The notes: generated from the letters alone by a model not told the origin. 64,000 nt of DNA from Planococcaceae bacterium Storch 2/2-2 (GCA_009740415.1 WOYE01000009.1:1364001-1428000), one strand, 5' to 3'; counted from the first letter of the stretch, positions 8,132 through 16,850 are shown. Made by a program: numbers and translations.

Positions 8132-8159
8132 TATATGCGTGTTGAAAAACGAATACACA

Positions 8160-8325
8160 GTTCCTCGTTAGGTGAGGCTCCTGTATGAAGACAAGCTACT
8201 GCCCAGAAACGTCCAAAGACGCCAACGGGTCAGCAGGGACTATCGAGTTAAGGTAGTTCATAACGTAGCTGGATGAGATTTTTCTTAGACTATGTCATAC
8301 AGTGCTAAAGCTCTACGAAGGAGGC
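8160..8325 (+). promoter_or_regulatory. M-box (ykoK) Mg2+ riboswitch aptamer
   Basis: The segment contains the conserved M-box blocks CGTTAGGTGAGGCTCCTGTA, CTACTGCCCAGAAACGTCC, AAAGACGCCAACGGGTCA, AGCTGGATGA and CATACAGTGCTAAAGCTCTA in the right order. M-box RNAs bind Mg2+ and fold to end transcription when Mg2+ is high. The operon downstream codes for MgtE- and MgtC-type proteins, as expected. Confidence 0.95.
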
Positions 8326-8411
8326 GTTTAAATATGCCTTGAACTGAACGACTTATTAAAGTCGGCGTCTCGTGACGCCCTTTACTAAATCGTTTGTTTC
8401 AATTCGCCTTT

Positions 8412-8448
8412 AGACATCCCTCTTTCGTAGAGAGGGATGTCTTTTTTT
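8412..8448 (+). terminator. M-box expression-platform terminator
   Basis: AGACATCCCTCT / AGAGAGGGATGTCT is followed by TTTTTTT, about 90 nt after the aptamer and 140 nt before mgtE. This is the likely Mg2+-controlled attenuator. Confidence 0.85.
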
Positions 8449-8468
8449 ATGGAGAAGGGGGTGGTGGA

Positions 8469-8573
8469 ATGGACATTCCGAGTAGTAGGTTTGTTTTTAT
8501 AATATTCGAATTATTCAGTCTGTTTAGGAATGGTTTCTCTCTTCCGCCCGTTGCATTGGAAGAGAAACCGTAA
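8469..8573 (+). CDS. Candidate 34-residue leader peptide of the Mg operon
   Basis: ATG at 8469 has a strong GGGGGTGG site just upstream. The frame reads MDIPSSRFVFIIF...SLPPVALEEKP and stops with TAA at 8571-8573, so the stop overlaps the AAGGAGG of mgtE. The last third of the frame lies on a hairpin (8532-8569) ending 2 nt before that ribosome site. The layout suggests a translated leader that opens or closes the mgtE start, similar in idea to MgtL of enterobacteria. This is inference; a chance ORF is possible. Confidence 0.4.
   Translation: MDIPSSRFVFIIFELFSLFRNGFSLPPVALEEKP
8532..8569 (+). promoter_or_regulatory. Hairpin next to the mgtE ribosome site
   Basis: GGTTTCTCT(CT)TCC pairs with GGAAGAGAAACC over 12 bp with a 2-nt bulge. 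The AAGGAGG of mgtE begins 2 nt after it. There is no T-run, so it is not a terminator. Confidence 0.6.
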
Positions 8574-8587
8574 GGAGGTTTTTTACA

Positions 8588-9565
8588 ATGGCAACAACTT
8601 TTCCAAAAGAAACGACCGGTCGATTAATGGACCGCAACTGTCTCGCTCTCAATCATTCATTGACGATCGAACAAGCTGTTCGATACGTACGAGACAATGT
8701 TGAAAATAAAACGAACATTCATTACGTTTATGTCATCGATGACAATAAAATTTTACAAGGTGTCCTTTCCCTTCGCGAGTTACTCGCATCGAGTGGCGAA
8801 CTACCTGTTACGGCTGTTATGACGAAAAAAGTCGTCTCATTGCCGACGAACATGGACCAGGAGAAAGCAGCACTCGTTTTCCAAGATACTGATTTCGTTT
8901 CGATTCCAGTCGTCAACGAATTCGATCAACTCGTCGGTGTGTTACACGTCGAAGATATGCTCGACGTCATGGAACAAGAGGCGACAGAAGACTTTCATAA
9001 AATGGCGCCTGTTTCATCACTCGACGTTAGTTTGAAAGACGCTAAAATTACGACGCTTTACCGAAAACGAATCGTTTGGCTCGTCGTACTCGTCTTCATG
9101 AACGTCTTTTCTGGAGCGGGGATCGCTCATTTCGAAGACATCATCGAAGCGAATTTAGCACTCGTCTTCTTCCTCCCACTTCTCGTTGACAGTGGTGGAA
9201 ACGCCGGTTCTCAAGCTTCTACGCTCGTCATTCGAGCGATGGCCGTCGGCGAAGTACGAATGCGAGATTGGATGAAAATGTTTACGAAAGAAATTTCCGT
9301 ATCCATCTTGCTCGGACTGACGATGGCTGCAGCTGTAGCTGGCGTCGGCGTCTTCCGGGGCGGGCCTGATATTGCGCTCGTCGTCGCATTAACGATGGTC
9401 GCTGTCGTCATCGTCGGTAGCTTAATCGGTATGAGCTTACCGTTTATCTTTAACAAATTGAAACTCGACCCAGCAACTGCAAGTGCACCACTCATTACGT
9501 CGATTGCAGATATCGTAGGTGTGCTCATCTACTTCTCAATCGCAAGTGCTCTTTTATCGTTGTAA
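8588..9565 (+). CDS. MgtE-type Mg2+ channel lacking the N domain
   Basis: A 325-residue protein with a CBS-domain pair (about 10-130) followed by the five-helix MgtE transmembrane domain (about 160-325). The MgtE signatures LLVDSGGNAGSQASTLVIRAMA-like and PATASAPLITSIADIVG are present. A standard MgtE (for example the one at 44148) has about 130 more residues at the N-terminus, the helical Mg-sensing N domain. Here the protein begins directly before CBS1. AAGGAGG precedes ATG at 8588. It is the first main gene of the M-box operon. The missing N domain is found as a separate gene at 10318. Confidence 0.9.
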   Translation: MATTFPKETTGRLMDRNCLALNHSLTIEQAVRYVRDNVENKTNIHYVYVIDDNKILQGVLSLRELLASSGELPVTAVMTKKVVSLPTNMDQEKAALVFQDTDFVSIPVVNEFDQLVGVLHVEDMLDVMEQEATEDFHKMAPVSSLDVSLKDAKITTLYRKRIVWLVVLVFMNVFSGAGIAHFEDIIEANLALVFFLPLLVDSGGNAGSQASTLVIRAMAVGEVRMRDWMKMFTKEISVSILLGLTMAAAVAGVGVFRGGPDIALVVALTMVAVVIVGSLIGMSLPFIFNKLKLDPATASAPLITSIADIVGVLIYFSIASALLSL

Positions 9566-9589
9566 GTGGAACGTAAGGAGGTCGTCTAC

Positions 9590-10297
9590 ATGACACATAC
9601 TGAAACGATTTTTAAACTTTGCTTTGCGTTATTACTCGGTTTTTTCATCGGTCTCGATCGGCAATTGAAACATAAACCACTCGGGATGAAAACGTCGATG
9701 ATCATTAGCGTAGCAAGCTGTCTCATTACGATCGTCTCGATCCAATCGTTTCTCACGTATGCGACACCGACCTTCCGAAACATGGACCCGATGCGACTCA
9801 CTGCGCAAATTATTAGCGGTGTTGGATTTTTAGGAGCAGGCGTCATTTTGCGTCGCAACAACGACGTCATATCAGGACTAACGAGTGCGGCGCTCATCTG
9901 GTCTGCTTCTGGTCTCGGCATCGCTGTCGGAGTCGGTTTGTATATGGAAGCTGTCGTCGCTGTCATTTTATTCATTTTGTCAGTGAACGTCATTCCGTAC
10001 GTCATCAAAAAACTCGGCCCGGCACGCTTGCGTGAGCGAGAGATCGCTGTCCAAATTTTAATGAATCCGAACTCAAAAATGACCGATCTCCTTCGGTCCA
10101 TCGAAGGAAAAACGTCTAGTTTATCGAGTCCGATGCAACAATTGACGGTGCGCAAAATGAAAATTCAAGATGTCGAAGACGGGCAACAAAAAATTCGTCT
10201 CGTCTTATCTGCACCCGAAACACAAATTACATCTGAAGTGTATTACTTGTTTAAAAAAATCGACGATGTCGTACGTGTTGAAATCGAACGACTTTAA
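9590..10297 (+). CDS. MgtC/SapB-family membrane protein
   Basis: A 235-residue protein with four to five N-terminal helices, the family signatures GFFIGLDRQLKHKPLGMKT (about residues 15-33) and ISGVGFLGAGVIL (about 75), and a C-terminal cytoplasmic ACT-like domain. MgtC proteins are linked to Mg2+ limitation and phosphate/ATP homeostasis. ATG at 9590 has AAGGAG upstream; the GTG at 9566 directly follows the previous stop and has no site. It is the middle gene of the M-box operon. Confidence 0.9.
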   Translation: MTHTETIFKLCFALLLGFFIGLDRQLKHKPLGMKTSMIISVASCLITIVSIQSFLTYATPTFRNMDPMRLTAQIISGVGFLGAGVILRRNNDVISGLTSAALIWSASGLGIAVGVGLYMEAVVAVILFILSVNVIPYVIKKLGPARLREREIAVQILMNPNSKMTDLLRSIEGKTSSLSSPMQQLTVRKMKIQDVEDGQQKIRLVLSAPETQITSEVYYLFKKIDDVVRVEIERL

Positions 10298-10317
10298 TTG
10301 CATAAGGAGGTGACGAC

Positions 10318-11181
10318 ATGAACTTAACGATTCAAAACTGGGAAGAATATACGTTTTACTTAACCCTTTATTTGAAAGAGCGAAATAGCGAACAGTTTCA
10401 TTACGATTTTTCTCAACTACCACTCCACTACCAATTGCGATTTTTTAAAGAACTCACATATGAACGCCGTTTGCTATTTTATAAATTTGTCTCCCCTGAC
10501 GACTTTGCACCGCTCTTTTCAAAATTGGGAGCGCAACATCAATCGCTCATCTTGAATGAATTACCTGATACGTATCGAGATGGTTTATTAAACGCGATGC
10601 GCACCGATGCGTTCGTAGCGATGGTGGAAACATTCGACCTGGCGGAACGAGAACGTTTGCTGCACGCTGTCCCCGCAGAAAAAGAGCGCAAACTGACTCA
10701 AATTTTATCGTTTGAAGAAGACTCAGTCGGCGCCTATATGACGACAGAATACGTCGCCGTTCCGGATACGTTCACTGTAGAAGAAACATTCGAACACGTC
10801 CGGGCTGTTGCAAAACATGCGGAATCGATTTACTACATTTACGTCACGCAAGACGACTACTTACTCGGTGTCGTCTCATTGCGAGAACTGTTCATCGCAC
10901 GCGACGAACGAGCGAACATTTGCGACATTATGAAAAAGCAATTGATCGCCTTACATCCCCACGTCCATTACGCATTAGCGATCGATGCAATTTTCGAACA
11001 TGACCTCATCATGTTACCTGTCGTATCAATGGATAACGAATTGCTCGGGATCGTCACCGTCGATGACATCGTCGACTTGCATACGAACGATGATTCCGTC
11101 GAAGAACGACCGAAGAAAAAGTGGAACGAGCGTCTTCCATTCGCTCGTGCATTCACTCACCTTTTACACTTGATTCACTAA
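10318..11181 (+). CDS. Membrane-less MgtE regulatory half (N domain + CBS pair)
   Basis: A 287-residue soluble protein. The first 140 residues are the helical MgtE_N domain (ending LSFEEDSVGAYMTTEYV, the usual N-to-CBS linker). Residues 145-265 are two CBS domains (IYYIYVTQDDYLLGVVSLRELF; ELLGIVTVDDIVDL). It stops after a short tail, where MgtE would enter the membrane. It complements the first gene of the operon, which lacks the N domain. It may act in trans as the Mg2+ sensor of that channel. AAGGAGGTGA precedes the ATG. Confidence 0.88.
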   Translation: MNLTIQNWEEYTFYLTLYLKERNSEQFHYDFSQLPLHYQLRFFKELTYERRLLFYKFVSPDDFAPLFSKLGAQHQSLILNELPDTYRDGLLNAMRTDAFVAMVETFDLAERERLLHAVPAEKERKLTQILSFEEDSVGAYMTTEYVAVPDTFTVEETFEHVRAVAKHAESIYYIYVTQDDYLLGVVSLRELFIARDERANICDIMKKQLIALHPHVHYALAIDAIFEHDLIMLPVVSMDNELLGIVTVDDIVDLHTNDDSVEERPKKKWNERLPFARAFTHLLHLIH

Positions 11182-11185
11182 ATGC

Positions 11186-11224
11186 AAAAAAGCAAGGGTG
11201 CCTTTCTGGCATCCTTGCTTTTTC
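11186..11224. terminator. Terminator of the M-box operon
   Basis: AAAAAAGCAAGG.TGCC / GGCA.CCTTGCTTTTT. It can also serve the convergent DUF4870 gene. Confidence 0.9.
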
Positions 11225-11542
11225 TTACATGAAGCTGCGGACGATCGGATATTCGTAATGTCCGCCGTTCAACGTTTGAATAATTCCTAAAATCGGTACG
11301 ACTACCCACATAATACTAAATCCGATAAAGAATGGAATACCGATGAGAAATACTGAGAAAAAGGCAGAAATGGAAATGAGTACGCCCATGACGAGTTGGA
11401 ACAGTACCGCTTGAATTGCAGTTCGTTCGACGAGCTCATCGTGCATCGACATTTTCGATACGATAAACATCGCAATCGGTACGAGAAACGGCATAAAAAA
11501 TGCACTCGCATGCGTTAAAATTTTCGCTCCTTGGTTGCCCAT
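11225..11542 (-). CDS. DUF4870-family small membrane protein
   Basis: A 105-residue protein with three hydrophobic segments. It has the DUF4870 pattern: an N-terminal ILTHASAFFMPFLVPI, a charged loop MSMHDELVERTAIQAV and a C-terminal WVVVPILGIIQTLNGGHYEYP. The function of the family is not known. AAGGAGCG lies 6 nt before ATG 11542. It is a single gene. Confidence 0.8.
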   Translation of the reverse strand: MGNQGAKILTHASAFFMPFLVPIAMFIVSKMSMHDELVERTAIQAVLFQLVMGVLISISAFFSVFLIGIPFFIGFSIMWVVVPILGIIQTLNGGHYEYPIVRSFM

Positions 11543-11614
11543 ATGAATCGCTCCTTTTTAAATAGCCTCTACAACTTGTTATCTATTATACGTAGAGGCT
11601 ATGAAAAGGTTTCA

Positions 11615-12316
11615 TTATTTTTTAGAAACTTTAATCGTTGCGTGCTCTTCTACCATCGTATCGCCATCCATCACGTGGATCGTCACTTGTTCAAATCCTT
11701 CTTCTTCAAAAGGAATGACTGCTTCATATTCTCCGCGTCCGTTAGACGTCACTTCAAACTCTTCTTCTCCGAGCATCATATGAACCATCGCATCGTCAAA
11801 CGGAATCGTATCTTTCGTTACGTGAATGACGACCGGTGTTTTTTCTCCTACCGTTGCCGTTTCGGTATCTACGTGAACCGTAAGTAATGTCTCTTCTTCT
11901 TCCGCATACTCTTTTCCTTCACCGATGACGATTTCTTCTTTCGGCATGACGTGCATGTCACGTGCGGTGACGTGTACTTGAACGTAATAAATCCCATCTT
12001 CATCGAAAGTTTCTTCCATTGTATATGTTCCGTCTTCCATATTGTTCGCATCGATCATCGCGCTATCGTTTTTCTTTCCTTTTTCCCACACTTCATACAT
12101 CACTTCATCGGCGTCTGTTACAGCTTCTTCACCTTGTGTAACAGTTGTCGTCCATTTCGTTTCTTTTCCAGCATCCGCTTTCGCTGGTCCTTCTAATTGC
12201 ACTTCAATCGGTTGTGGTACCTCTTCCTCCACTGATTGTTCTTTCACATCGTCCGATTGACAAGCTGCTAATAGAGCAACTGTTGCAATGATGAATGCGC
12301 TTGCAAATTTCTTCAT
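11615..12316 (-). CDS. Lipoprotein with two YtkA/FixH-like domains
   Basis: About 233 residues. A lipoprotein signal (MKKFASAF...ATVALLAACQS, lipobox LLAAC with Cys about residue 17) predicts anchoring to the outer face of the membrane. Two beta-sandwich repeats follow, each with the YtkA-like pattern (first GTYTMEETFDEDGIYYVQVHV, second RGEYEAVIPFEEEGFEQVTIHV). The protein is very acidic. ATG at 12316 gives the best spacing to AGGGG. It is divergent from the two-component genes, so it could be a target or partner of that system, but nothing proves this. Confidence 0.82.
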   Translation of the reverse strand: MKKFASAFIIATVALLAACQSDDVKEQSVEEEVPQPIEVQLEGPAKADAGKETKWTTTVTQGEEAVTDADEVMYEVWEKGKKNDSAMIDANNMEDGTYTMEETFDEDGIYYVQVHVTARDMHVMPKEEIVIGEGKEYAEEEETLLTVHVDTETATVGEKTPVVIHVTKDTIPFDDAMVHMMLGEEEFEVTSNGRGEYEAVIPFEEEGFEQVTIHVMDGDTMVEEHATIKVSKK

Positions 12317-12528
12317 TTTCATTCCCCTTTCTTTTTTCACCGTTTGAACGTATACATAGAAAAAGAGTGTAGTAAATAGTATACTTATGAGAGAAGAATT
12401 CAATAAACTTTTACGAAATCTCTCATCTTTTAAACGGATGACTTCAACATGTGAACATTGTACGAAAAAACGATGTTGCCATTACTAACGATGAGAGCGA
12501 ATGATTACTTGAGGTGAGGTGCCTAGTT

Positions 12529-13206
12529 TTGAAACGTTATACGATAATGATCATTGATGATGAACAACAAATGCGAAAACTCATTCGCACATTTTTAGAA
12601 AAAGAAGGTTACACCGTTGTCGAAGCAACCGATGGCGCGCATGCGCTTTCCTTAATTGAAAAATTTTCACCCCATCTGCTCATCGTCGACGTCATGATGC
12701 CGTACATGGACGGCTTTACGTTTGCGAGTGAAGTGAAACATATGACCGACATCCCTCTCATCTTTTTATCTGCTAAAGGAGAAGAATGGGACAAAATTCA
12801 AGGGTTAAAACTCGGCGGTGACGATTACATCGTCAAACCATTTTTACCTGGCGAATTTTTAGCTCGTGTCGAATCTGTATTGCGACGTTCTTATAATGAG
12901 AAGCCGAGCACGGATACGTTAAAAGTCGGTCCGATCGTCATCGACAATGAAGCACATACGGTGACATTGAATGGAAAACCGCTTTCATTGACGTTGAAAG
13001 AATTCGGTGTACTGAACGTACTCGCTAAAAATAAAGGACGCGTTTACTCACGAGAACAGTTGCTTCACCTCGTTTGGGGCGAAGATCACCAAAGTAGTGA
13101 GCGAACAGTCGACACGCACATTAAGACGCTCCGATTGAAAATGGGCAGTGCGGGCAGCATGATTGAGACGGTTTGGGGCATCGGTTACAAGTTAGAAGGC
13201 TCATAA
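12529..13206 (+). CDS. OmpR-family response regulator
   Basis: About 225 residues. The receiver domain has the acidic pair IIDDE, the phospho-acceptor Asp in LLIVDVMMPYMDG (about residue 54) and Lys in YIVKPF. The C-terminal winged-helix domain has LTLKEFGVLNVLAKNKGRVYSREQLL and ERTVDTHIKTLRLK. It binds DNA upon phosphorylation by the kinase downstream. The start is probably TTG at 12529 with GAGGTGAGG 9 nt before it; ATG at 12547 would be too short. Its stop overlaps the kinase start (TAATG). Confidence 0.9.
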   Translation: MKRYTIMIIDDEQQMRKLIRTFLEKEGYTVVEATDGAHALSLIEKFSPHLLIVDVMMPYMDGFTFASEVKHMTDIPLIFLSAKGEEWDKIQGLKLGGDDYIVKPFLPGEFLARVESVLRRSYNEKPSTDTLKVGPIVIDNEAHTVTLNGKPLSLTLKEFGVLNVLAKNKGRVYSREQLLHLVWGEDHQSSERTVDTHIKTLRLKMGSAGSMIETVWGIGYKLEGS

Positions 13207-14621
13207 TGATGAAACGAGTGACGTTTAGTCAAAAAATTTTACTCGTCCTCATGACGAGCCTCGCGTTTACCGTTCTTTTCTCTTTTTTCTTTTTACATTT
13301 TTTATACTCTGAACTGTATTTGAAAAGCATTGAACAATCGATCACACATCAAGGAAGCCGACTCGCCTCTCATTACGAATTCGACCCGAATAGTGATGAA
13401 GGCACTCAGCCGATCGATTGGTACAATACGATTTCCGAATACGAAGTCATCGTCGTCGATCAACTCGATGACTTGACGAATCATTTCCCTTATCAAATTA
13501 ACTATAAACATTTGATCGACGAACAAGATTATAAGAAACTACAAATGGGCGACTACGTTTTAAAAGAAGGTTTCGTGGAAGAGTTCAATCGAGAAATTTT
13601 CGGTGGTATTTTCCCAATTTTGAAAGATGAAAAATTAGACGGTTTCATTTACGTTTACGTTCCGCTCGATACGTTGAAAGACGTGTTCAAACAGAGCATC
13701 CCTCTTCTGCTCGTCGTCGGCACGATCTTTTTCTTCATTTTATTTCTCATCGTCAATCGCGTATGGACATCGCTTTTCAAACCGTTGCGCAAACTGCAAC
13801 AAATGTCACTCGAAGTGTCAAAGGGGAACTTCTCCGCGCGGTGCGACAGCGAACGTCACGACGAAGTAGGCGACCTCGCACGTGCGTTCAATACGATGAG
13901 TCGCTCCTTAGAAGAACAAGAAAAACGAAAACGTGAGTTTACATCGAATATGATGCACGAACTTCGCACGCCGCTCACATACATTAGTGGCTATACACAC
14001 GCTTTACAAAACAAAGTGTACGATTCACCTGAAGAAGCGAAACAATATTTAGAGACGATTCATAAAGAAGTCGAACGACTGAATGAGTTAATGAACGATT
14101 TAATTCAGTTGAACCATTTGCAAGAAGAGCTGTACACGTTAGAAAAAGAACCGGTCGCTGTTGCCCAACTCGTCTTTGATACGATCGACTTACTCACCAT
14201 TTTAATGAATGAAAAGCAAGTGACGTTACGAACGTCGATCGATGAAGATGCAATCGTGTTAGGTGATCCGAATCGACTGCAACAAGTGTTTTACAATACG
14301 ATCGACAATGCGATTAAATATATGGATGAGGCCGGTTCACTCACCATTTCATTGAAAGAAACGAAACAATCGGTCATTTATCAAGTGACGAATACAGGAC
14401 CTGTTATTTCGGACGAAGACCTCGCCCAAATCGGAGAGCGATTTTTCCGGACTGATCGTGCGCGGACGAGAACGACAGGTGGAACAGGACTCGGATTATC
14501 GATCGTCAAAGAAATCGTTCACCTTCACGAAGGAACGTTTACGATGACGAGCGAGCCAGTCACCGGAACGACCGTGACGATTGAATTGCCTAAACTATCT
14601 TTTGAAGATTCGATCCATTAA
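13206..14621 (+). CDS. Sensor histidine kinase
   Basis: About 471 residues: TM1 (about 12-33), an extracellular sensor loop of about 120 residues, TM2 (about 165-185), HAMP, HisKA with the phospho-His in MMHELRTPLTYISG (about residue 251), and HATPase_c with N box NTIDNAIKYM, G1 and G2 (GGTGLGLSIVK). It autophosphorylates and passes phosphate to the upstream regulator. The signal is unknown. ATG at 13206 overlaps the stop of the regulator; AAGG lies upstream. A 102-residue gene follows after 13 bp. Confidence 0.92.
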   Translation: MMKRVTFSQKILLVLMTSLAFTVLFSFFFLHFLYSELYLKSIEQSITHQGSRLASHYEFDPNSDEGTQPIDWYNTISEYEVIVVDQLDDLTNHFPYQINYKHLIDEQDYKKLQMGDYVLKEGFVEEFNREIFGGIFPILKDEKLDGFIYVYVPLDTLKDVFKQSIPLLLVVGTIFFFILFLIVNRVWTSLFKPLRKLQQMSLEVSKGNFSARCDSERHDEVGDLARAFNTMSRSLEEQEKRKREFTSNMMHELRTPLTYISGYTHALQNKVYDSPEEAKQYLETIHKEVERLNELMNDLIQLNHLQEELYTLEKEPVAVAQLVFDTIDLLTILMNEKQVTLRTSIDEDAIVLGDPNRLQQVFYNTIDNAIKYMDEAGSLTISLKETKQSVIYQVTNTGPVISDEDLAQIGERFFRTDRARTRTTGGTGLGLSIVKEIVHLHEGTFTMTSEPVTGTTVTIELPKLSFEDSIH

Positions 14622-14634
14622 GGAGGCACACTGA

Positions 14635-14943
14635 ATGCATGCTTTCCCGATTCTTGCGACCGTTCCTGCGATCGTAACGACACGTCATATCGATCGATTA
14701 ACGAGCAGTGTCCAAAAGCGGACGGTGGCGATCCAACTGACGGCTCAAGCGATCGAGTGGGATGACGTTCGTTTGCCTTTGGACACGGTGACCGATTGTT
14801 CAGCGAAACCGTTCTCAGACGGCTCGTATTTCTTTTACGTTCATACGACGAGTCGCTTACACGCGCTCGTTGTAACGTCTTCTCCTCAGTCGTTTATCGC
14901 TTGTTTTCATACGTTACGACGAGACGGTTCAATCGAACGATGA
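14635..14943 (+). CDS. Hypothetical protein, third gene of the two-component operon
   Basis: A 102-residue soluble protein, MHAFPILATVPAIVTTRHID and onward, starting 13 bp after the kinase stop with AAGGAGG upstream. It is therefore very likely translated. The alternating strand pattern around IQLTAQAIEWDDVRLPLDTV and YFFYVHTTSRLHALVV suggests a small PH-like beta fold, but I do not recognise a family. It may tune the two-component system. Confidence 0.65.
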   Translation: MHAFPILATVPAIVTTRHIDRLTSSVQKRTVAIQLTAQAIEWDDVRLPLDTVTDCSAKPFSDGSYFFYVHTTSRLHALVVTSSPQSFIACFHTLRRDGSIER

Positions 14944-15060
14944 ACGTTCGATTCACCGTTCGCCGAGGAAACACGAACGGATATAGGAAAGTGAGTTTCA
15001 CACCGTACTTACACATTGGAAAGGACGGCACGAAAACCGCAACTTATATGATAAAGCTAA

Positions 15061-15096
15061 AAAACGCCCTTTTCTCACGTAGAGAAAAGGGCATTT
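15061..15096. terminator. Terminator shared by the two-component operon and rlmN
   Basis: GCCCTTTTCTC / GAGAAAAGGGC with a 5-nt loop; a clear U-run on the minus strand and a weaker one on the plus strand. Confidence 0.85.
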
Positions 15097-15098
15097 TG

Positions 15099-16172
15099 TT
15101 ATCCGCGGTCGCACGCTTCTTTTACTTTAATTTGTTTACTACGCAACTGGCCACATGCTGCATCGATGTCTGTTCCATTTTCAAGACGGACGCCGCATTG
15201 AATGCCTCGTTTTTGTAAAATGTTATAAAACGTTTCGATCGCTTCTGGCTTGCTTCGTTGGTATTGACCGTGCTCATCAACCGGATTGTACGGAATTAAG
15301 TTCACGTACGCTAAATGGCGCATGCTCGCTAACAAGTGAGCGAGTTGCTTCGCTTCTTCCGGATGGTCGTTCACGTCATCGAGTAAAATGTACTCGAATG
15401 TAATCCGACGATTTTTATGACTCGTGAAATATTTCACGGCATCCATCACTTCACGAATCGGGTACGCTCGGTTAATTTTCATAATACGCGTTCGCAATTC
15501 GTCATTCGGTGCGTGTAAAGAAACCGCTAAGTTCACTTGGATGTCTTCTTCCGCAAATTCACGGATTTTCGGTGCCAATCCTGATGTCGATACAGTAATG
15601 TGACGTGCACCGATCGACAATCCTTTTTGATCATTGACAATGTATAAAAAGTCCATTAAATTGTCGTAGTTATCGAATGGCTCACCGATTCCCATGACGA
15701 CGATATGGCTCACTCGTTCGTCATTTCCGACTTCGTCTAAATGGTGCTGTACGTTCATAATTTGTTCGACAATTTCTCCGGCTACTAAATCACGGCTCTT
15801 TTTCAAAAGACCGCTCGCGCAGAAACTGCAGCCGATGTTACATCCGACTTGTGTCGTCACACAGACCGAATAACCGTATGGAAATTTCATAAGTACCGTC
15901 TCAATTAAATTGCCATCTTGTAAACGGAATAAAAACTTAATCGTTCCATCTTTCGACTGTTGCTTCACTTCTTGTTCCAACGACGTAATATAAAACGATT
16001 CGCTCAACAAAGCGCGCATCGATTTGCTCAAGTTTGTCATTTCTTCAAACGTTTTAACCCGTTTCACATACAACCAATCCCACACTTGTTCCGCACGGAA
16101 TTTTTTCTCTCCTCGTTCCACTAACCAGTCAATCAATTGTTCACGCGTGAATCCGTAAATAGATTGTTTCAT
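15099..16172 (-). CDS. rlmN: Dual-specificity RNA methyltransferase RlmN
   Basis: A 357-residue radical-SAM enzyme that methylates C2 of A2503 in 23S rRNA and A37 in some tRNAs. The radical-SAM Cys motif [11 protein letters not shown] is at about residues 110-120. [11 protein letters not shown], the HITVSTSGL block and [18 protein letters not shown] at the end (with the second catalytic Cys) are typical. The length fits the family. It is a single gene. Confidence 0.95.
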   Translation of the reverse strand: MKQSIYGFTREQLIDWLVERGEKKFRAEQVWDWLYVKRVKTFEEMTNLSKSMRALLSESFYITSLEQEVKQQSKDGTIKFLFRLQDGNLIETVLMKFPYGYSVCVTTQVGCNIGCSFCASGLLKKSRDLVAGEIVEQIMNVQHHLDEVGNDERVSHIVVMGIGEPFDNYDNLMDFLYIVNDQKGLSIGARHITVSTSGLAPKIREFAEEDIQVNLAVSLHAPNDELRTRIMKINRAYPIREVMDAVKYFTSHKNRRITFEYILLDDVNDHPEEAKQLAHLLASMRHLAYVNLIPYNPVDEHGQYQRSKPEAIETFYNILQKRGIQCGVRLENGTDIDAACGQLRSKQIKVKEACDRG

Positions 16173-16230
16173 TTCTTCGTCCCTCTCTTTTACACAATTC
16201 GTTCATTATACGACAGTTGACGATGAGTTG

Positions 16231-16410
16231 CTACTTTTTACCTCGAATGTTTGATTCCATTTCTTTCTTCGCATCGCTCCAACTTTTCGCGAAGCTTAAG
16301 ACGTACGATAGCGCGAGAACGATAAAAAGAATCGCTAACCACGTCGTCCCACTCGTCCAAGCAAAATAAGCAGAAACGAGAAGTAAAAGCGTCATGACGA
16401 TTTCAATCAT
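16231..16410 (-). CDS. Small membrane protein, unknown
   Basis: 59 residues, MIEIVMTLLLLVSAYFAWTS and onward. Two hydrophobic segments (about 3-17 and 20-40) are followed by a charged tail, KSWSDAKKEMESNIRGKK. ATG at 16410 has AAGGTG 5 nt before it. It lies 36 bp downstream of the next gene on the same strand. I do not recognise it. Confidence 0.6.
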   Translation of the reverse strand: MIEIVMTLLLLVSAYFAWTSGTTWLAILFIVLALSYVLSFAKSWSDAKKEMESNIRGKK

Positions 16411-16445
16411 ACGAACACCTTCTTTCTTCTTCAGTGTACCACGAA

Positions 16446-16766
16446 TCATTTATCGAACGAACGATTGTTTGTTCGGACGACTCCTTCTTTTTCTGCATTT
16501 TTCCACTCATACGTATCCGTCGTTCCATCATTCATTTCAACATCGACGACGTAAAAGAACGGGTAAATAGCGGCCTCTAGTCGCCGGACGTGTACACGTT
16601 CCAACTCGTCGGAAGAAACGTTCCGTACTTCTAACAGATCGATCATCACTTCCGTCAACAATTGCTCTCGTTCTTCCCGGTCTCCGAGACGTTCATTTTG
16701 AATGTACATCGCCACGATTATAATGACGAGGCAAAGAATGAGAACGATCGGCCATTGCTTTTTCAT
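16446..16766 (-). CDS. Membrane-anchored hypothetical protein
   Basis: 106 residues with an N-terminal membrane anchor (MKKQWPIVLILCLVIIIVAM) and a charged extracytoplasmic domain (RLEAAIYPFFYVVDVEMNDG). ATG 16766 has only a weak ribosome site; the open frame extends to 16847 but overlaps the his terminator. Not recognised. It is probably co-transcribed with the small membrane protein at 16231. Confidence 0.6.
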   Translation of the reverse strand: MKKQWPIVLILCLVIIIVAMYIQNERLGDREEREQLLTEVMIDLLEVRNVSSDELERVHVRRLEAAIYPFFYVVDVEMNDGTTDTYEWKNAEKEGVVRTNNRSFDK

Positions 16767-16810
16767 ACACTCACTACTTTCTATATCATGTTCAGGGTGA
16801 AATGAAAAAC

Positions 16811-16850
16811 GAAAAAACTTGGAGTCATCGATTGACGACAACTCCAAGAA
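16811..16850 (-). terminator. Terminator of the his operon
   Basis: On the minus strand CTTGGAGT / ACTCCAAG is followed by TTTTTT, directly after the hisC stop. Confidence 0.85.

Noticed and set aside
8326-8411. GGCGTCTCGTGACGCC hairpin as a second M-box terminator
   Set aside because: Only a short stem with CTTTACTAAA after it and no U-run. It is more likely part of the switching region before the true terminator at 8412-8448.
14940-15218. Frame starting MNVRFTVRRGNTNGY after the two-component operon
   Set aside because: It reads through the strong terminator at 15061-15096 and into the rlmN 3' end on the other strand, so it is very unlikely to be a gene.
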